The notes under the pieces were generated by a model, which was not told the origin of the DNA, searched no databases, and saw only the letters and a list, made by a program, of their open reading frames with translations. A program made the position numbers and the translations under genes. A DNA stretch of 64,000 nt from NCBI GenBank assembly GCA_001766655.1, contig MJCC01000004.1, forward strand, positions 992,429 to 1,056,428, in the 5' to 3' direction. Each line of letters starts with the position of its first letter. The first letter of the stretch is position 1. This document shows, in pieces, positions 49,613 through 60,371 of the stretch. The DNA is from Phytomonas francai. Lineage: Eukaryota > Euglenozoa > Kinetoplastea > Trypanosomatida > Trypanosomatidae.

Positions 49613-51829
49613 CTACTTGGAAGATTCAGATAAATGTTCAGAAGAGGGCTTTTGTACCGAAGAAGGTACCTCGTCAGGGGCCTTAAGCAACGGTAAATGG
49701 CAGGGGACTTGTGTTGTAGATGGCATAGGTGATGCACAGATACACCGCACTTCCTCACCCCCATCTGGATAACATAAATTTTGCACAGGAGCTACAGGAA
49801 TAACACTCACCGCCGAAGGAGAGGGTGATTCTGCTAATGCAAAAACGTTTTGATTTGACATGTTTTCCATGTTATCCTCCTCTTCTCGATCGCGAGAGAG
49901 ACCCCTACCCGAGTTTTTCAAACGCTCTAGAAGATAAATAAACAAAAACAGTGCCGCACAAAACGACAATCCCATAAGCATCCACAAAGTTACCTGCCAA
50001 AAGCTCCCTCGTAGAAGTACGCAACCAAGGTCGAAAAAACTGCATTTTTCTCTTTTCTCGGCGTTTTTGTTTCCGTTATTATTTGCGCCGATAAGATCCC
50101 CAGTCCAACTCAGAATACGTCGCGCTAAAAGCATATCACGGGCGTCGAACAGCTTCACCTTGCATGAATAGAAATTCGAAGGTGAAAAAGATGATTTATC
50201 ATCATCTTTCTCTTCCTGATTTTGTGCTTGTTGATTTAGTGAAAAATTTATGAGCCTTGCTTCAAAGGGGAGTAAATCCAGTACGTAGCGTTCCTCCCCG
50301 ACGACCACCAACCCATCCGTGCAGTTCCCCACCACAACGGTAAAACGTGACCCCGTCTCCCCTGTATTACGAGGAACCACTGTAATCGTCACCGCGATAC
50401 CCCCCTCTGCATATTGTTCCTTCTTCATTTTCTTTTTCCTATTGGTTATACTTTCCCCTTTTTTTTTGTAAGAAGGTGTAACCACTGCGTAGTCAAACGC
50501 TCCTCTTGATGGCAGCAACGCGTAGTTCAGCTCATCTGCGCTCATCGTCCAGCTCATCTGCAGTGTCCCCTGTGTCTCTGTGCTATCCACCAGAAACACC
50601 CTTTTCCCCTCCTGCTCCCGGCGAAACGAGAATTCGCCAAGAAATTGCACCAGGGCCTTCGCGGCGCCCGCGCCCTTGTCCAGGTCCGCCGCCCGGTAGT
50701 CCTCCAGCTGGTGGCGATAGCCCGCCCCGGGCGGCGCGAAGCAGGTCTCCCTCCCCCCCCCCTCCCATGTCTCGCGCCCCACCCCCACCCGGTCGAACGC
50801 CGTCCCGTCCCGCGAGACGAGGGCGGGCGGGAGCAGGATCCACTCCTCCAGCCCCGCCTCCACCCGCGGATCCCTCACCCGCGGATCCCCCACCGGGAGC
50901 ACGGGAACGAAGAGGTTGTAGCCGGAAAGATCCCCGCCAAGCCCCTTCGGGATGGTGACGGCCGTCACACGGAGGTGCGTCAAGCCGGGCTCGGACTGGG
51001 ATTGAAGCGGGGACTGGGATTGGTGCTGGGACTGAGATTCGAGGTCTACGCTCGCGCTGGGGGGGACCAAAGGTGTGACGGAGAGCGCCTGTGAGGGGTC
51101 GGAGTGGTTGAGAGAAAACGCAAGCCCGTCGTCCCCACTCGCTGAGAGGGAACGCGTCAAAGCTCCCCGAATGCTCACGTTGATGTCGTGCAGAAACTCT
51201 AAATAGCGGAGCTCATATCCGGCGTACTGCAGCTTGCTCGGCGTTAGACAAATACTCAAGAGCTTGTCATCATGACGACAAGACTCCTCCAGGCGAGTGC
51301 CCGTACAGTTCCCTCTAGGGCATTCCGAACAATTGCAGCGAAGCCCGTTCGAACGCTCAACAATGCTGCTATCGGCCCGCATAAACGATCCGCAGAGATT
51401 GTCACTTGAATTATCACCCACGACTTTAACTTCCTCTGTATAAGAGGCCGGATAATTACGCTGTAAGCGCATGAGATACTGCCTTTGGATAGGGCCATTT
51501 GTCATGGATATGGTAAACGGAGGGAGATCGACTAAGGCCTTTCCTGTTTTCCCAAATATAGTAAGATCCTCCGCTTGCGTAATGGATACAGATTTATTTA
51601 GCTCCGATTCGTTGAAACGAATGTCATCTAGATAAAGTCTTGTTACAAGCTTCTTTTTACACCCTGGTGGCTCTCCAGGATCGTGCGTGGTGCCAGTGCA
51701 CATTTCAATGCTGGAATTTGCGAGAAGACGCCCCGACGCACATGGTAAGTGAATAAGCAAAGTAATAATCGAAAGAATGAATAAATACTGAGTAAGCAAG
51801 TGAAACTTCTGCCGCTGATAGGCTGGCAT
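49613..51829 (-). CDS. HAP2: gamete fusogen HAP2/GCS1
   Basis: A 738-residue type I membrane protein from an ATG at 51829. A signal peptide (YLFILSIITLLIHLPCASG) is followed by the family's opening cysteine layout: SIEMC, then PGCKKKLVTRLYLDD. The cysteine-rich HAP2 core includes CGSFMRADSS, CNCSECPRGNCTG and SICLTPSKLQYAGYELRYLE, matching the HCLRF...YEL block. A single membrane helix lies at about 613-637 (LWMLMGLSFCAALFLFIYLL), with a 100-residue cytoplasmic tail of Glu/Ser/Pro. HAP2 is a class II fusogen that merges gamete membranes; its presence implies a sexual stage. The middle (50.64-50.96 kb) is GC-rich, and a Ser-Gln repeat occurs near 51.0 kb. Confidence 0.85.
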   Translation of the reverse strand: MPAYQRQKFHLLTQYLFILSIITLLIHLPCASGRLLANSSIEMCTGTTHDPGEPPGCKKKLVTRLYLDDIRFNESELNKSVSITQAEDLTIFGKTGKALVDLPPFTISMTNGPIQRQYLMRLQRNYPASYTEEVKVVGDNSSDNLCGSFMRADSSIVERSNGLRCNCSECPRGNCTGTRLEESCRHDDKLLSICLTPSKLQYAGYELRYLEFLHDINVSIRGALTRSLSASGDDGLAFSLNHSDPSQALSVTPLVPPSASVDLESQSQHQSQSPLQSQSEPGLTHLRVTAVTIPKGLGGDLSGYNLFVPVLPVGDPRVRDPRVEAGLEEWILLPPALVSRDGTAFDRVGVGRETWEGGGRETCFAPPGAGYRHQLEDYRAADLDKGAGAAKALVQFLGEFSFRREQEGKRVFLVDSTETQGTLQMSWTMSADELNYALLPSRGAFDYAVVTPSYKKKGESITNRKKKMKKEQYAEGGIAVTITVVPRNTGETGSRFTVVVGNCTDGLVVVGEERYVLDLLPFEARLINFSLNQQAQNQEEKDDDKSSFSPSNFYSCKVKLFDARDMLLARRILSWTGDLIGANNNGNKNAEKREKCSFFDLGCVLLRGSFWQVTLWMLMGLSFCAALFLFIYLLERLKNSGRGLSRDREEEDNMENMSNQNVFALAESPSPSAVSVIPVAPVQNLCYPDGGEEVRCICASPMPSTTQVPCHLPLLKAPDEVPSSVQKPSSEHLSESSK
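50993..51040. repeat. short tandem repeat coding for Ser-Gln units in HAP2
   Basis: Repeated GGGACTGGGATTG-type units. On the coding strand they give SQSQHQSQSPLQSQSE. Confidence 0.75.
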
Positions 51830-52734
51830 CTGCTGACGGGGAGGTAGAGCTACTTATGAGAAAAGGGAGTTGCGAACCTTATACGGAAAGGGCAAAAATG
51901 CGTCCTAGTATGTTGAGTATCCGAAATTCAAAAAGAGAAAAATGGAGAAAATAATATTAAGGATAACGAATTGATGGTATTTTTGAAAGTCAAGAAAGTG
52001 GTTTCTTTTTCTACTCATGATGATAAATGATAATTCGACCACTTCATCTGGTACAACCGTGCTGGGGAAGCAATAAAATTGACTAGCAAATAGTAAGCAA
52101 AGTATATTTATCTGATTAGAAATCCTTTACCAAATGGGCCTCTCCTGGGACATAATGAATAAGCACTCCGTACAATATGAAAGAATTCCCTTTCTTTTTT
52201 TTTTTTTTTGGGGGGGGGGGGATAACGGATTGTAGAAACATGGTAAGAATAAAAAGTAATAAAAAAATAAAAAACTCAGTAAATGCAGTAAAAACAAATA
52301 CAATATACGTCATAAAAATATTACAGTTTCATCCAAAGAAGCCCTGTTTTACATCCCCCTTTGTTGAAACAGAAACATAAGCAAGTCGACAAACAGCATG
52401 CTACTGAGTTTATGTCAAAATATCAATGTAAATCCCAAACCCATCATCCCTTCCCCTTTTCCCGCATATTCAGAGCACACATGCATTGCACCTACAAATA
52501 TGGTTGCCTTCCTCCTATTACGTTATCTCGCATAATTACAGTTGTCTCACATTTGTAAATATTTCCATTTGAAAAAAACCCAAATAAACAATGCATGGGA
52601 TGCTTCATTTTTACGCTTGTTCTTTCCCCATTACGCCCCACTCAGCACCATACCATTGATTTAATCCCATAAATTCAGAATTGGCTTTCTTTTTTATCTT
52701 GATAGCAATAAATAAACAAACGGGAAATTCCCTA
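51830..52734. other. spacer between SNF7 and HAP2 genes
   Basis: AT-rich. A T run followed by G12 (52195-52221) reads C12 then A15 on the coding strand. No gene. Confidence 0.55.
52195..52221. repeat. T15-G12 homopolymer pair
   Basis: Adjacent T and G runs in the SNF7-HAP2 spacer. Confidence 0.9.
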
Positions 52735-53409
52735 TTAAAGCAGCAACTTCTCCTCGAGCTCTTTGAGAAGCTCTTCCTCCTTCGAACCCATCTTTTCCTC
52801 GTTGGGGATGGATGGAAGCTTCGAAGAGGGAACGGCAGGCATATCAGGCAATTTAACCTCGTCCTCCACCCTTCCGTTCTCGACCTTAGTAGGATTCAAC
52901 TCCAGCTCTAACTCCAGCTCCTGCAGGAGCTCATCCGGATCCACAACCTCCCCACCAATGGGCTGCTGTAAAGCCTCGCTCACCTGCTTCGCCTTATCCA
53001 TTTCCTCCATTAATGAATCCATGTTAGCATCAATCTTATCCGCATTTATGATCTTATTCGTCCGCTTAAGATCTTCCCGCGCAGAGAGCTGCGCACTCAG
53101 TACCTCTTGGTTCAAGGCCTGGTTCTGCAGGGTAAAGCGAAGCGTTTCTAGGTTATGCTTTTCATTTGCAGAGCTCTCAAGCTGCTCCTCATACATCTTT
53201 TTCCGCTTCATGCATTGCAAGGCTCTCAGTTGGTTTTTCGCCGTATAGAATGCCTTTGCCTTTCCAAGTTCCTCGCTTATTTTCTTCTCCAACATAGCCT
53301 CACGTTTTTCCAACAGCTCAATAGAGTTGTCGATCTTCTCAATGCTGGCTAAAACACTTCCACGAGAAGACTTTGACTCCTTGCCCCTTCCAAAAAGCCT
53401 ACTGAACAT
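52735..53409 (-). CDS. VPS32: ESCRT-III subunit SNF7/VPS32 (CHMP4)
   Basis: A 224-residue protein from the ATG at 53409; a further 55 codons upstream are hydrophobic spacer and not part of it. The basic amphipathic start (MFSRLFGRGKESKSS) fits the SNF7 membrane helix. Helices 1-2 follow (EKIDNSIELLEKREAMLEKK, YTAKNQLRALQCMKRKKMYE), then the SNF7 core (NADKIDANMDSLMEEMDKAK) and an acidic C-terminal half (ELLQELELELEL-type), ending in KEEELLKELEEKLLL, a MIM-like helix. SNF7 polymers cut membrane necks in multivesicular-body sorting, cytokinesis and repair. Length and charge split are typical. Confidence 0.9.
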   Translation of the reverse strand: MFSRLFGRGKESKSSRGSVLASIEKIDNSIELLEKREAMLEKKISEELGKAKAFYTAKNQLRALQCMKRKKMYEEQLESSANEKHNLETLRFTLQNQALNQEVLSAQLSAREDLKRTNKIINADKIDANMDSLMEEMDKAKQVSEALQQPIGGEVVDPDELLQELELELELNPTKVENGRVEDEVKLPDMPAVPSSKLPSIPNEEKMGSKEEELLKELEEKLLL

Positions 53410-54013
53410 GGTTGAAAATAAAGGATTGGGGCCTTCCCGACGTGCAAATGGTACTAATAACAAATATATGTATGTATAGCTCAAAAGTAGGGTAAAATGG
53501 GTGATGACTACTATTGACCCATGTTGGTAGATAGAAAGATAATGAATAAATAAATGAGCGTGTATAGCGTACACCCATCAAACAGTGTAGAAGTAGTCAC
53601 TCAGACAAAAAGCGTTAACATAAAGAAACGTAATACAATGGATTTATTTAAAGGAGACAAATCTTCTTTGGTGACCTCCAATGAAAGAAAGAAAAACACG
53701 TGATGGGGGCTCGTAACATTATCCTGCACAGAAGCGCACTATACTTATGGCAACGAACTAAATGAAAAAGCTCCAACAGATAAGGGTAAAATAAACCTCT
53801 TATGGCATTTATATTTACCCTTATCGTTTTTAATTTAAGATATCAAATAATGCTGACACTTAGCATTATCAGTATTTAAATAAATAAACGGTATTATTTT
53901 TATTTACCTACGTATCAATATTAAATGCTTGGGGAAACGGTATAAAAATTGCAAAGTCCAACAATCAATCCTTCGAAGCCACCTTTTCTTTCCATTTTGG
54001 TGTGGATAAATTA
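53410..54013. other. spacer between GlyRS and SNF7 genes
   Basis: Low GC, with repeated TAAATA words between 53820 and 53925. No gene. Confidence 0.55.
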
Positions 54014-55897
54014 TCACTTTTCAGCTGGAGCGGCGGCCTGAGCGGGGAACTCCTCCTGCACACTCTTCCAGCTTCGGGGTTTTAGTGTATGGCAGAGCTG
54101 ATTCATCACCTCGCAAATTTTTCCCTTCGAAATGCGCACCTGAGAGGCGCTATCGCGCTCCCGAAGCGTAACTGCGCCGTCATCCTCGAAATCCACTGTA
54201 ATGGCAAATGGAATGCCCAGCTCATCAACGCGCGCGTACTTCTTTCCGATGGTAACAGCACTATCATCCACACGAGCCGAAACCCCGTGTAGGATTAACT
54301 CCTCTCGAAGTTCGCTAATCGTCGTCATCAGCTCTGGCTTCACCATAAGCGGGAGCAACGCAACTTTTTGCGGCGCAAGCAGCGGTGAAAGGCTAAACAC
54401 CGCCCGCTTTTCATTCTTGCTATTGTCATCTCGGCGAACCCAATAGCTCTGCTCCAGCAAGCAGTAAAGAATACGACCAATTCCGAAAGAGGGCTCAATC
54501 ACGCTCGGAGTGAAGGAGTACCCCGTTACCTTCACCTCCTGCTCCTCGAACTGAACCATCGCGGGCGTGAGAATGACCTTTCCCGAGCAAAGCTTCACCT
54601 CGGCGTTCTGCCCTGCCATATGCTTTTCTTTTATCGCCATACACTCCTCCACGGATGCGGTATTTAAGTATTCGATCACATCTCCCGCTTGTTTGCCAAA
54701 GGTCTTACCGATCAGGCCTTTTACAGGCTTCCGCTGTAGACAATGCTCGATCCTCGGCTTCTCGTACTCCATCCGGGCGTTCAGGTTTCGCTTGCTCGCG
54801 TTGCTATGCTGTGTGAGGTCGTAGGCCGAGCGATCCGCAATCCCTACGCACTCAATCCACCCATACGAGGTGAGCAGCTCCGCATCCCAGCAATCCTGCG
54901 CGTAATGCGCCATCTCATTCCGCTGATGCTGCCGAAAACGGTAGTAACGCACGCCAATTGCCTCTAGAAAAAGCGCCACCCGCGCGATGAAGTAGCCGAG
55001 GGTCTCGTTATCCACAACCCCCGCCGCCACCGCGGCGCCGATCTTCATGCGAACGGGGTCTTTATTTTCCGCCTGATGTTCTCGCGGCCACGCCCAAACT
55101 TCGACCTCGCGCACCCGATCAAACCGCTCGTGCGATTTATCGTTCGGATTCACAAAGTGCTCGATCTCGGCCAAGGTGAACTCCCGCACGCGAATCAAGG
55201 CCGCGCGCGGGGCGATCTCATTACGAAAAGCTGTCCCGATCGCGCACGCCGAAAAAGGCAGCCGCTGTGCGTTACCGGAGTCCATCAGACGCTTGAAATT
55301 CAGGATAATTCCCTGCGCGAGCTCCGGGCGAAGGTACCCCACCCGATCCCCCTCCGGCCCGATCAACGTCGAGAACATTAAATTGAACGGGAAGGGCTCA
55401 CTCAACGGGTTCCCCTTAGGGGACTTGATCGCGTAGGTGTTCAGGACGTCTTGGATCTCGCGAAGGCCCATCCCGGCGGCGTTATGCAGGAGGTGGAGCA
55501 TGGCGTCTTTCCTCTCGGGCGTGAGCTCGGGGTCAGCGAGCTGAGCCTCGCTCCACTCCTCGAGGAACTTATCCGCTCGAATGCACTCCCCGGTCGCGGT
55601 ATCCCGCACCATCACATCATTAAACCGCGTGACATGCCCGGAGGCTTTGAAAACCTGCTCCGGGGTCAGGCAGGTCGGTTCGATCTCACACATGCCCTCT
55701 TCCAAAACGAAATGCTGCCGCCAGTATCCGAGCATGCTGCTCTTCATCGCGCACATCACCGGGCCAAGGTCGTAGAGCCCGGCCGTCCCGCCGTAAGGAT
55801 CAAAGGCGAGGCCGTAGAAAAAACGCCGACGGCAAGTATCCTCAAACTCTGCCCGGGCAAAACCCTCCAAGGTGGAGGGTAAAGTGGCGGTCACCAT
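54014..55897 (-). CDS. GlyRS: glycyl-tRNA synthetase
   Basis: A 627-residue class II enzyme of the eukaryotic alpha2 type, from an ATG at 55897. N-terminal RRFFYGLAFDPYGGTAGLYD with GPVMCAMKSSMLGYWR is the family's motif 1 region. Motif 2 lies in FRNEIAPRAALIRVREFTLA, and motif 3 in SFGIGRILYCLLEQSYWVRR. The C-terminal anticodon-binding domain starts near 495 (APQKVALLPLMVKPELM) and includes DSAVTIGKKYARVDELGIPF. No WHEP domain is present at the N terminus. It charges tRNA-Gly and probably serves cytosol and mitochondrion, as usual with one gene. GC is higher in the 5' half. Confidence 0.95.
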   Translation of the reverse strand: MVTATLPSTLEGFARAEFEDTCRRRFFYGLAFDPYGGTAGLYDLGPVMCAMKSSMLGYWRQHFVLEEGMCEIEPTCLTPEQVFKASGHVTRFNDVMVRDTATGECIRADKFLEEWSEAQLADPELTPERKDAMLHLLHNAAGMGLREIQDVLNTYAIKSPKGNPLSEPFPFNLMFSTLIGPEGDRVGYLRPELAQGIILNFKRLMDSGNAQRLPFSACAIGTAFRNEIAPRAALIRVREFTLAEIEHFVNPNDKSHERFDRVREVEVWAWPREHQAENKDPVRMKIGAAVAAGVVDNETLGYFIARVALFLEAIGVRYYRFRQHQRNEMAHYAQDCWDAELLTSYGWIECVGIADRSAYDLTQHSNASKRNLNARMEYEKPRIEHCLQRKPVKGLIGKTFGKQAGDVIEYLNTASVEECMAIKEKHMAGQNAEVKLCSGKVILTPAMVQFEEQEVKVTGYSFTPSVIEPSFGIGRILYCLLEQSYWVRRDDNSKNEKRAVFSLSPLLAPQKVALLPLMVKPELMTTISELREELILHGVSARVDDSAVTIGKKYARVDELGIPFAITVDFEDDGAVTLRERDSASQVRISKGKICEVMNQLCHTLKPRSWKSVQEEFPAQAAAPAEK

Positions 55898-56184
55898 CCG
55901 TGTTCGACGAAAAAGGTTCGTTGGTGTAAATAAATAAGAAAAAAGAGAAATGAATGAATGCCTTTCGTCAAGATATATACCCTGACTAATAGTTTCCCCA
56001 CACAGTAGGTTAGCTAGAGATTAATGAGGGCAATAAACAAAGGGTGGGAAAGATGCAGGGCAACTGGACAACTCTTGGTAGGCTTTACAATGGTCTATAT
56101 TAACAGCAGCATCCATTTTGATATATATATATGTATATGTATATGTATATGTATCGATATAAAGTTGATGCGGGCACCTCAAAC
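55898..56184. other. spacer with TATG-rich simple sequence
   Basis: An alternating TATATG tract lies at 56117-56153. No gene. Confidence 0.6.
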
Positions 56185-56379
56185 TCAATTACTGCCTTTG
56201 CACGCAAATAACAAAAAGCAAACCCTGAATAGCAGATAAGTATATAAGTTTCCTATGGTATCCAGAAAGATAAAATCATCCGCTTTCTGCTCTACGAACA
56301 CAGCCCAACAGTTCTTGAGATACATGTCGGCTTCAAAAGTTCTTAACCACCGCAACGTTTCGATATTCCAGACGAACAT
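56185..56379 (-). pseudogene. WD40-like C-terminal fragment
   Basis: A 64-codon frame with an internal ATG at 56379 opens with LFIMFVWNIETLRWLRTFEA and continues FVEQKADDFIFLDTIGNLYT, the texture of the end of one WD40 repeat and the start of another. A poly-C tract and the RING gene's stop (56412) follow immediately upstream, so the rest of any such gene is missing. It could be a relic of a truncated gene, or chance. Confidence 0.3.
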
Positions 56380-56411
56380 TATAAACAGCCCCCCCTCCCC
56401 GATCTCCTTGT

Positions 56412-56940
56412 CTAATCAAAGGCTTTCAGGTTCAATTTGATCTCCTGCAGGCAAACGGCGCAGGTGCTTCGCCCGGCGGCGCACGCCCCGCACATCACGC
56501 GATGCCCGCAGGGGATGCAGACGACCAACCGGCACCCCTCCTTCCCGCACTCCACGCAGCGCTCGCTGGGCGGCGTGGCGGGCGCCCCCTGCCCCCCCCT
56601 CCCCTCCCCCGCCGCCGAGCCCCGCCCGAGGGCGCAGACCTCGCGGTGGCCGTCCAGCAGCGCCGGCGTCACGAAGGCCCCGCAGCGGTCGCAGTGACAC
56701 GCGCGCGCGGCGCCGGCCGGGACGCGGCAGAGCGCGACGCGCGGGGCGCGGCAGATCGGGCACGCCTCCAGGCGCCGCGCGCAGGCCCCGCAGCAGGCGA
56801 GGTGCCCGCACGGCAGAAAGACAGCCCCGCGCGGACGCGAGTAGCAGACGACGCAGAGCGCGTCCTCGTCGACGGCGCCCTCGGCGACCGCCTCCTCCGC
56901 GAAGAGGTCCGCGACCTTGGCGTCGGCACAGGGAGGGGGG

Positions 56941-56971
<31 letters not shown>

Positions 56972-57181
56972 TCGGCTNNNNNNNNNNNNNNNNNNNNNNN
57001 NNNNNNNNNNNNNNNNNNNNNNNNNNNNNNNNNNNNNNNNNNNNNNNNNNNNNNNNNNNNNNNNNNNNNNNNNNNNNNGTGGGGGACTCGGGGGACGGGG
57101 GGGGGGACGGGCCACCCTCCACGGCAACGCCTCGAAAACGAGAGGGCAACAAGAAAACGGATGGCAACAGAAGGCCCCCAT
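56412..57181 (-). CDS. RING-zinc-RING protein, interrupted by an assembly gap
   Basis: The part downstream of the gap encodes about 175 residues after a proline run: a C3HC4 RING of the XIAP/mahogunin type (CVVCYSRPRGAVFLPCGHLA, CGACARRLEACPICRA), a short C2HC zinc element (CHCDRCGAFVTPALLDGHRE then VC), and a second RING (CVECGKEGCRLVVCIPCGHR, CGACAAGRSTCAVCLQ). Such proteins are usually ubiquitin ligases. The only ATG upstream of the 101 N is at 57181 (MGAFCCHPFSCCPLVFEALP); its frame differs from the RING frame by one base across the gap, so the N terminus is uncertain. It sits next to the ubiquitin gene. Confidence 0.75.
56944..56971. repeat. G27-28 run next to assembly gap
   Basis: On the coding strand this poly-C gives the proline run of the RING protein. 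Together with the N run at 56978 it marks a region hard to sequence. Confidence 0.9.
56978..57078. other. assembly gap (101 N) in the RING gene
   Basis: A run of N. The coding frames on the two sides differ, so the length is not exact. Confidence 1.
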
Positions 57182-57545
57182 GACGAGGGGAAACCGTACA
57201 AAGAAGAACGACTAAACACAGCAATAGGGTGTGATACTAATGGTAAAAGAAGAGATATGGTCTAAAATATTTCACACTATTCACTTCGTGAGACCCTTGA
57301 ATAAATTAAAGAACTGGCCACATAAGAAAGACTTTGATGGAGTAAAAATGGATAGATAATGAAAGAGAGAAAAGCAATACCAGGAAACCAAAAATGTGAA
57401 GATGAAAATTTTTTTTAAAATGTCAAAACAAAACAAAAAGCCAATGCATAAAACAGAGGAATTCAATTTATAGTGAAAACCTCATATACAAAAATAGAAA
57501 AGCATAACTTTTTTAACTAAAAAGTCTAGACACAAATAACAAAGC
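57182..57545. other. spacer between ubiquitin and RING genes
   Basis: A/T-rich, with no gene. Confidence 0.6.
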
Positions 57546-58396
<851 letters not shown>

Positions 58397-59362
58397 TCAT
58401 GCAAATGTTATGGGCTCATAATTTGGTGCATATGGTACGACAGTCTTTATAAGCTTGTGAATAGCTTTTATATACTCGTCTACAGACGATTCATTCATGC
58501 CCATTTCCTCCTTAAGAATCCCATTCTCCCATGTTTGGAGTCTATTATGGCCGCTCTCAGCGAAGTGGTACATCCCACGACCATGCTTGAGGTCTGCATG
58601 ATAGTTACCAATGTAGTATTCTGTTTCTCGTGGGTTGAAAAAGTAAATGCCTATACCTTCCATTTTACCGTCCCGCCAGGAGCCCACAAACTTCTTCCCG
58701 CTGCGACCAATGATGTAGACCCCCCACCCATTGTGCTTGTTGTTTTCGAACTGGCCCTCGTAGCTATCCCCCTCAGGGTGCAGCCAATACCCCTGGCCGT
58801 GCTTTTTGGTGCCGAGGTACTGCCCGGTGTACGTGGCCCCGTAGGGAAACTGAAACGTGTGCATCTTTGACGACGGAATCTCCCCGAGCTCGTGAGGCGC
58901 GACGACGCGTACCTCCGCTATGAGCTCCTGAATCTGAATCGCGACTTCGACCTGCTCAACCGGAGCGGACTGCTCTTCGTGGGTTAGCTGGCCCATGTCC
59001 CACTTCTGAGTCGTTAAGATGCCCGACTCATAGCAGTAGTGCCCGAGACCGTGCTTTTGGTCGTCCACGTAGCTCCCAACATAATAAACGGTGCGCTCGG
59101 GGTTGAAATAATAAATTCCATGGCCGTTCATCTTGCCATTCAACCACTGCCCAATATACACCTTGCCGGACTCTTCAAACTTGTACACGCCAAGACCCTC
59201 TTCTTTGTTGTTTTTATACTCACCTTCATAGATTTCACCTTTGGGGTGGCGCCAGTGGCCTCGGCCACTTCGCATGACACCATCAAATGCCCCTTCATAA
59301 ACCGCACCGGACCTATAGATGTACTGCTTTATTTCAACATTAGCAGTGTTTTCTGTGAGCAT
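58397..59362 (-). CDS. MORN-repeat protein built of two similar halves
   Basis: A 321-residue protein from an ATG at 59362. Residues of about 14-112 and 180-280 each hold a block of four MORN repeats in the same order: GRGHWRHPKGEIYEGEYKNN against GQGYWLHPEGDSYEGQFENN, NGKMNGHGIYYFNPERTVYY against DGKMEGIGIYFFNPRETEYY, and QKHGLGHYCYESG against LKHGRGMYHFAESG. A linker (about 115-175) separates them. MORN repeats bind membranes or cytoskeletal partners; trypanosomatid MORN proteins occur at the flagellar pocket collar and the flagellum. The exact role is unknown. Confidence 0.9.
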   Translation of the reverse strand: MLTENTANVEIKQYIYRSGAVYEGAFDGVMRSGRGHWRHPKGEIYEGEYKNNKEEGLGVYKFEESGKVYIGQWLNGKMNGHGIYYFNPERTVYYVGSYVDDQKHGLGHYCYESGILTTQKWDMGQLTHEEQSAPVEQVEVAIQIQELIAEVRVVAPHELGEIPSSKMHTFQFPYGATYTGQYLGTKKHGQGYWLHPEGDSYEGQFENNKHNGWGVYIIGRSGKKFVGSWRDGKMEGIGIYFFNPRETEYYIGNYHADLKHGRGMYHFAESGHNRLQTWENGILKEEMGMNESSVDEYIKAIHKLIKTVVPYAPNYEPITFA

Positions 59363-59782
59363 TGAGATAAAATAAATTCTTTATTGCTATCCCCACTCTT
59401 TGAAATTGGCAGCGGCTATTAATAAGTGCAATGACTCTCGAAACCGCAAGTCGAATAATAATATACACTCTTTCTTATGTTTTTCTAACTCTAAATGTTG
59501 CTACCAGAGTAAATAATATAGTTAATATGTGACTAAGCAGGCGATATGCAATTCATAAAGGATGAATAAGAGTGTAAGATTATTCTCTTGCGTAACTAAA
59601 TCGCATAAACACTGAAAAAAATGAAAAAATGAGACTTATAGAAAGATCACACTTTTTCGGTAAGATGATATATAAATATAGTGCGTAAAGTAAAAATGAA
59701 AACTACCCGTCCAGAAAAACACCGTGTCAATAAATAGATAAGTGCTCCAAAGAATTTGCCCTTAGAAAACCAAAGGGTAAAC
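59363..59782. other. spacer between NAC beta and MORN genes
   Basis: AT-rich, with no gene. Confidence 0.6.
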
Positions 59783-60091
59783 TTACTCCTCCTTCGACTC
59801 CTCCCCGGCAGCCCTGACCTCGTAGTCACCAGACACTACAAAGCACTGCGTTTGCATCGAGGCCTGCACCTTGGGCTTCGCGAAGTAGTAGGAAGACCCA
59901 TCTTCGCGGTAGAAGGTGGCCTCATCGATGTCATTGAACGGCGTCACGCCGAGGCGGCGGAGGGTTCCCTGCACCTTCTTATCATCCCCCGAGCTCCTGT
60001 GGTGCGCCTTCACCGTACGGCGAACAGAGCCCTTACCACCGGTGCGAACGAGCTCCGCACGCTTCCTCAACTGCTCCTGAGTCACCGGCAT
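59783..60091 (-). CDS. NACB: nascent polypeptide-associated complex beta subunit (BTF3)
   Basis: A 102-residue protein from an ATG at 60091. The NAC beta ribosome-binding motif region appears as GKGSVRRTVKAHHRSSGDDK, followed by KKVQGTLRRLGVTPFNDIDE and KPKVQASMQTQCFVVSGDYE of the NAC domain. It is shorter than animal BTF3 (about 160) because the C-terminal tail is cut to GEESKEE. NAC binds emerging chains at the ribosome exit with the alpha subunit. Confidence 0.92.
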   Translation of the reverse strand: MPVTQEQLRKRAELVRTGGKGSVRRTVKAHHRSSGDDKKVQGTLRRLGVTPFNDIDEATFYREDGSSYYFAKPKVQASMQTQCFVVSGDYEVRAAGEESKEE

Positions 60092-60158
60092 GTGTAGGAA
60101 TGATATATTTCCCTTTTATTTGTAGATATATATTACTACACGGACGTGTGTTCTTGAA

Positions 60159-60180
60159 CTATAACCCCAAAAGGAGAGGT
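60159..60180 (-). promoter_or_regulatory. predicted spliced-leader acceptor of NAC beta
   Basis: On the coding strand CCTCTCCTTTTGG (about 60178-60166) precedes TTATAG with AG at 60160-60159, about 67 bases before the ATG. Confidence 0.5.
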
Positions 60181-60371
60181 CAGATATGTTTTTAAACGTG
60201 TCACAAATGAGTAAGAAAAAAATGTGAAATATAGAAAGAAGATGTTAAATTATATACACCGAAAAAAAAAAAGGAAAAGGCACCCTAATAAGAGAGTGTG
60301 CATTCTATCAGCTGGGAAAGATGTAGTTTTAAACCCTTAAACCAATTAAATAAGGATATGGGATTTCTTTT

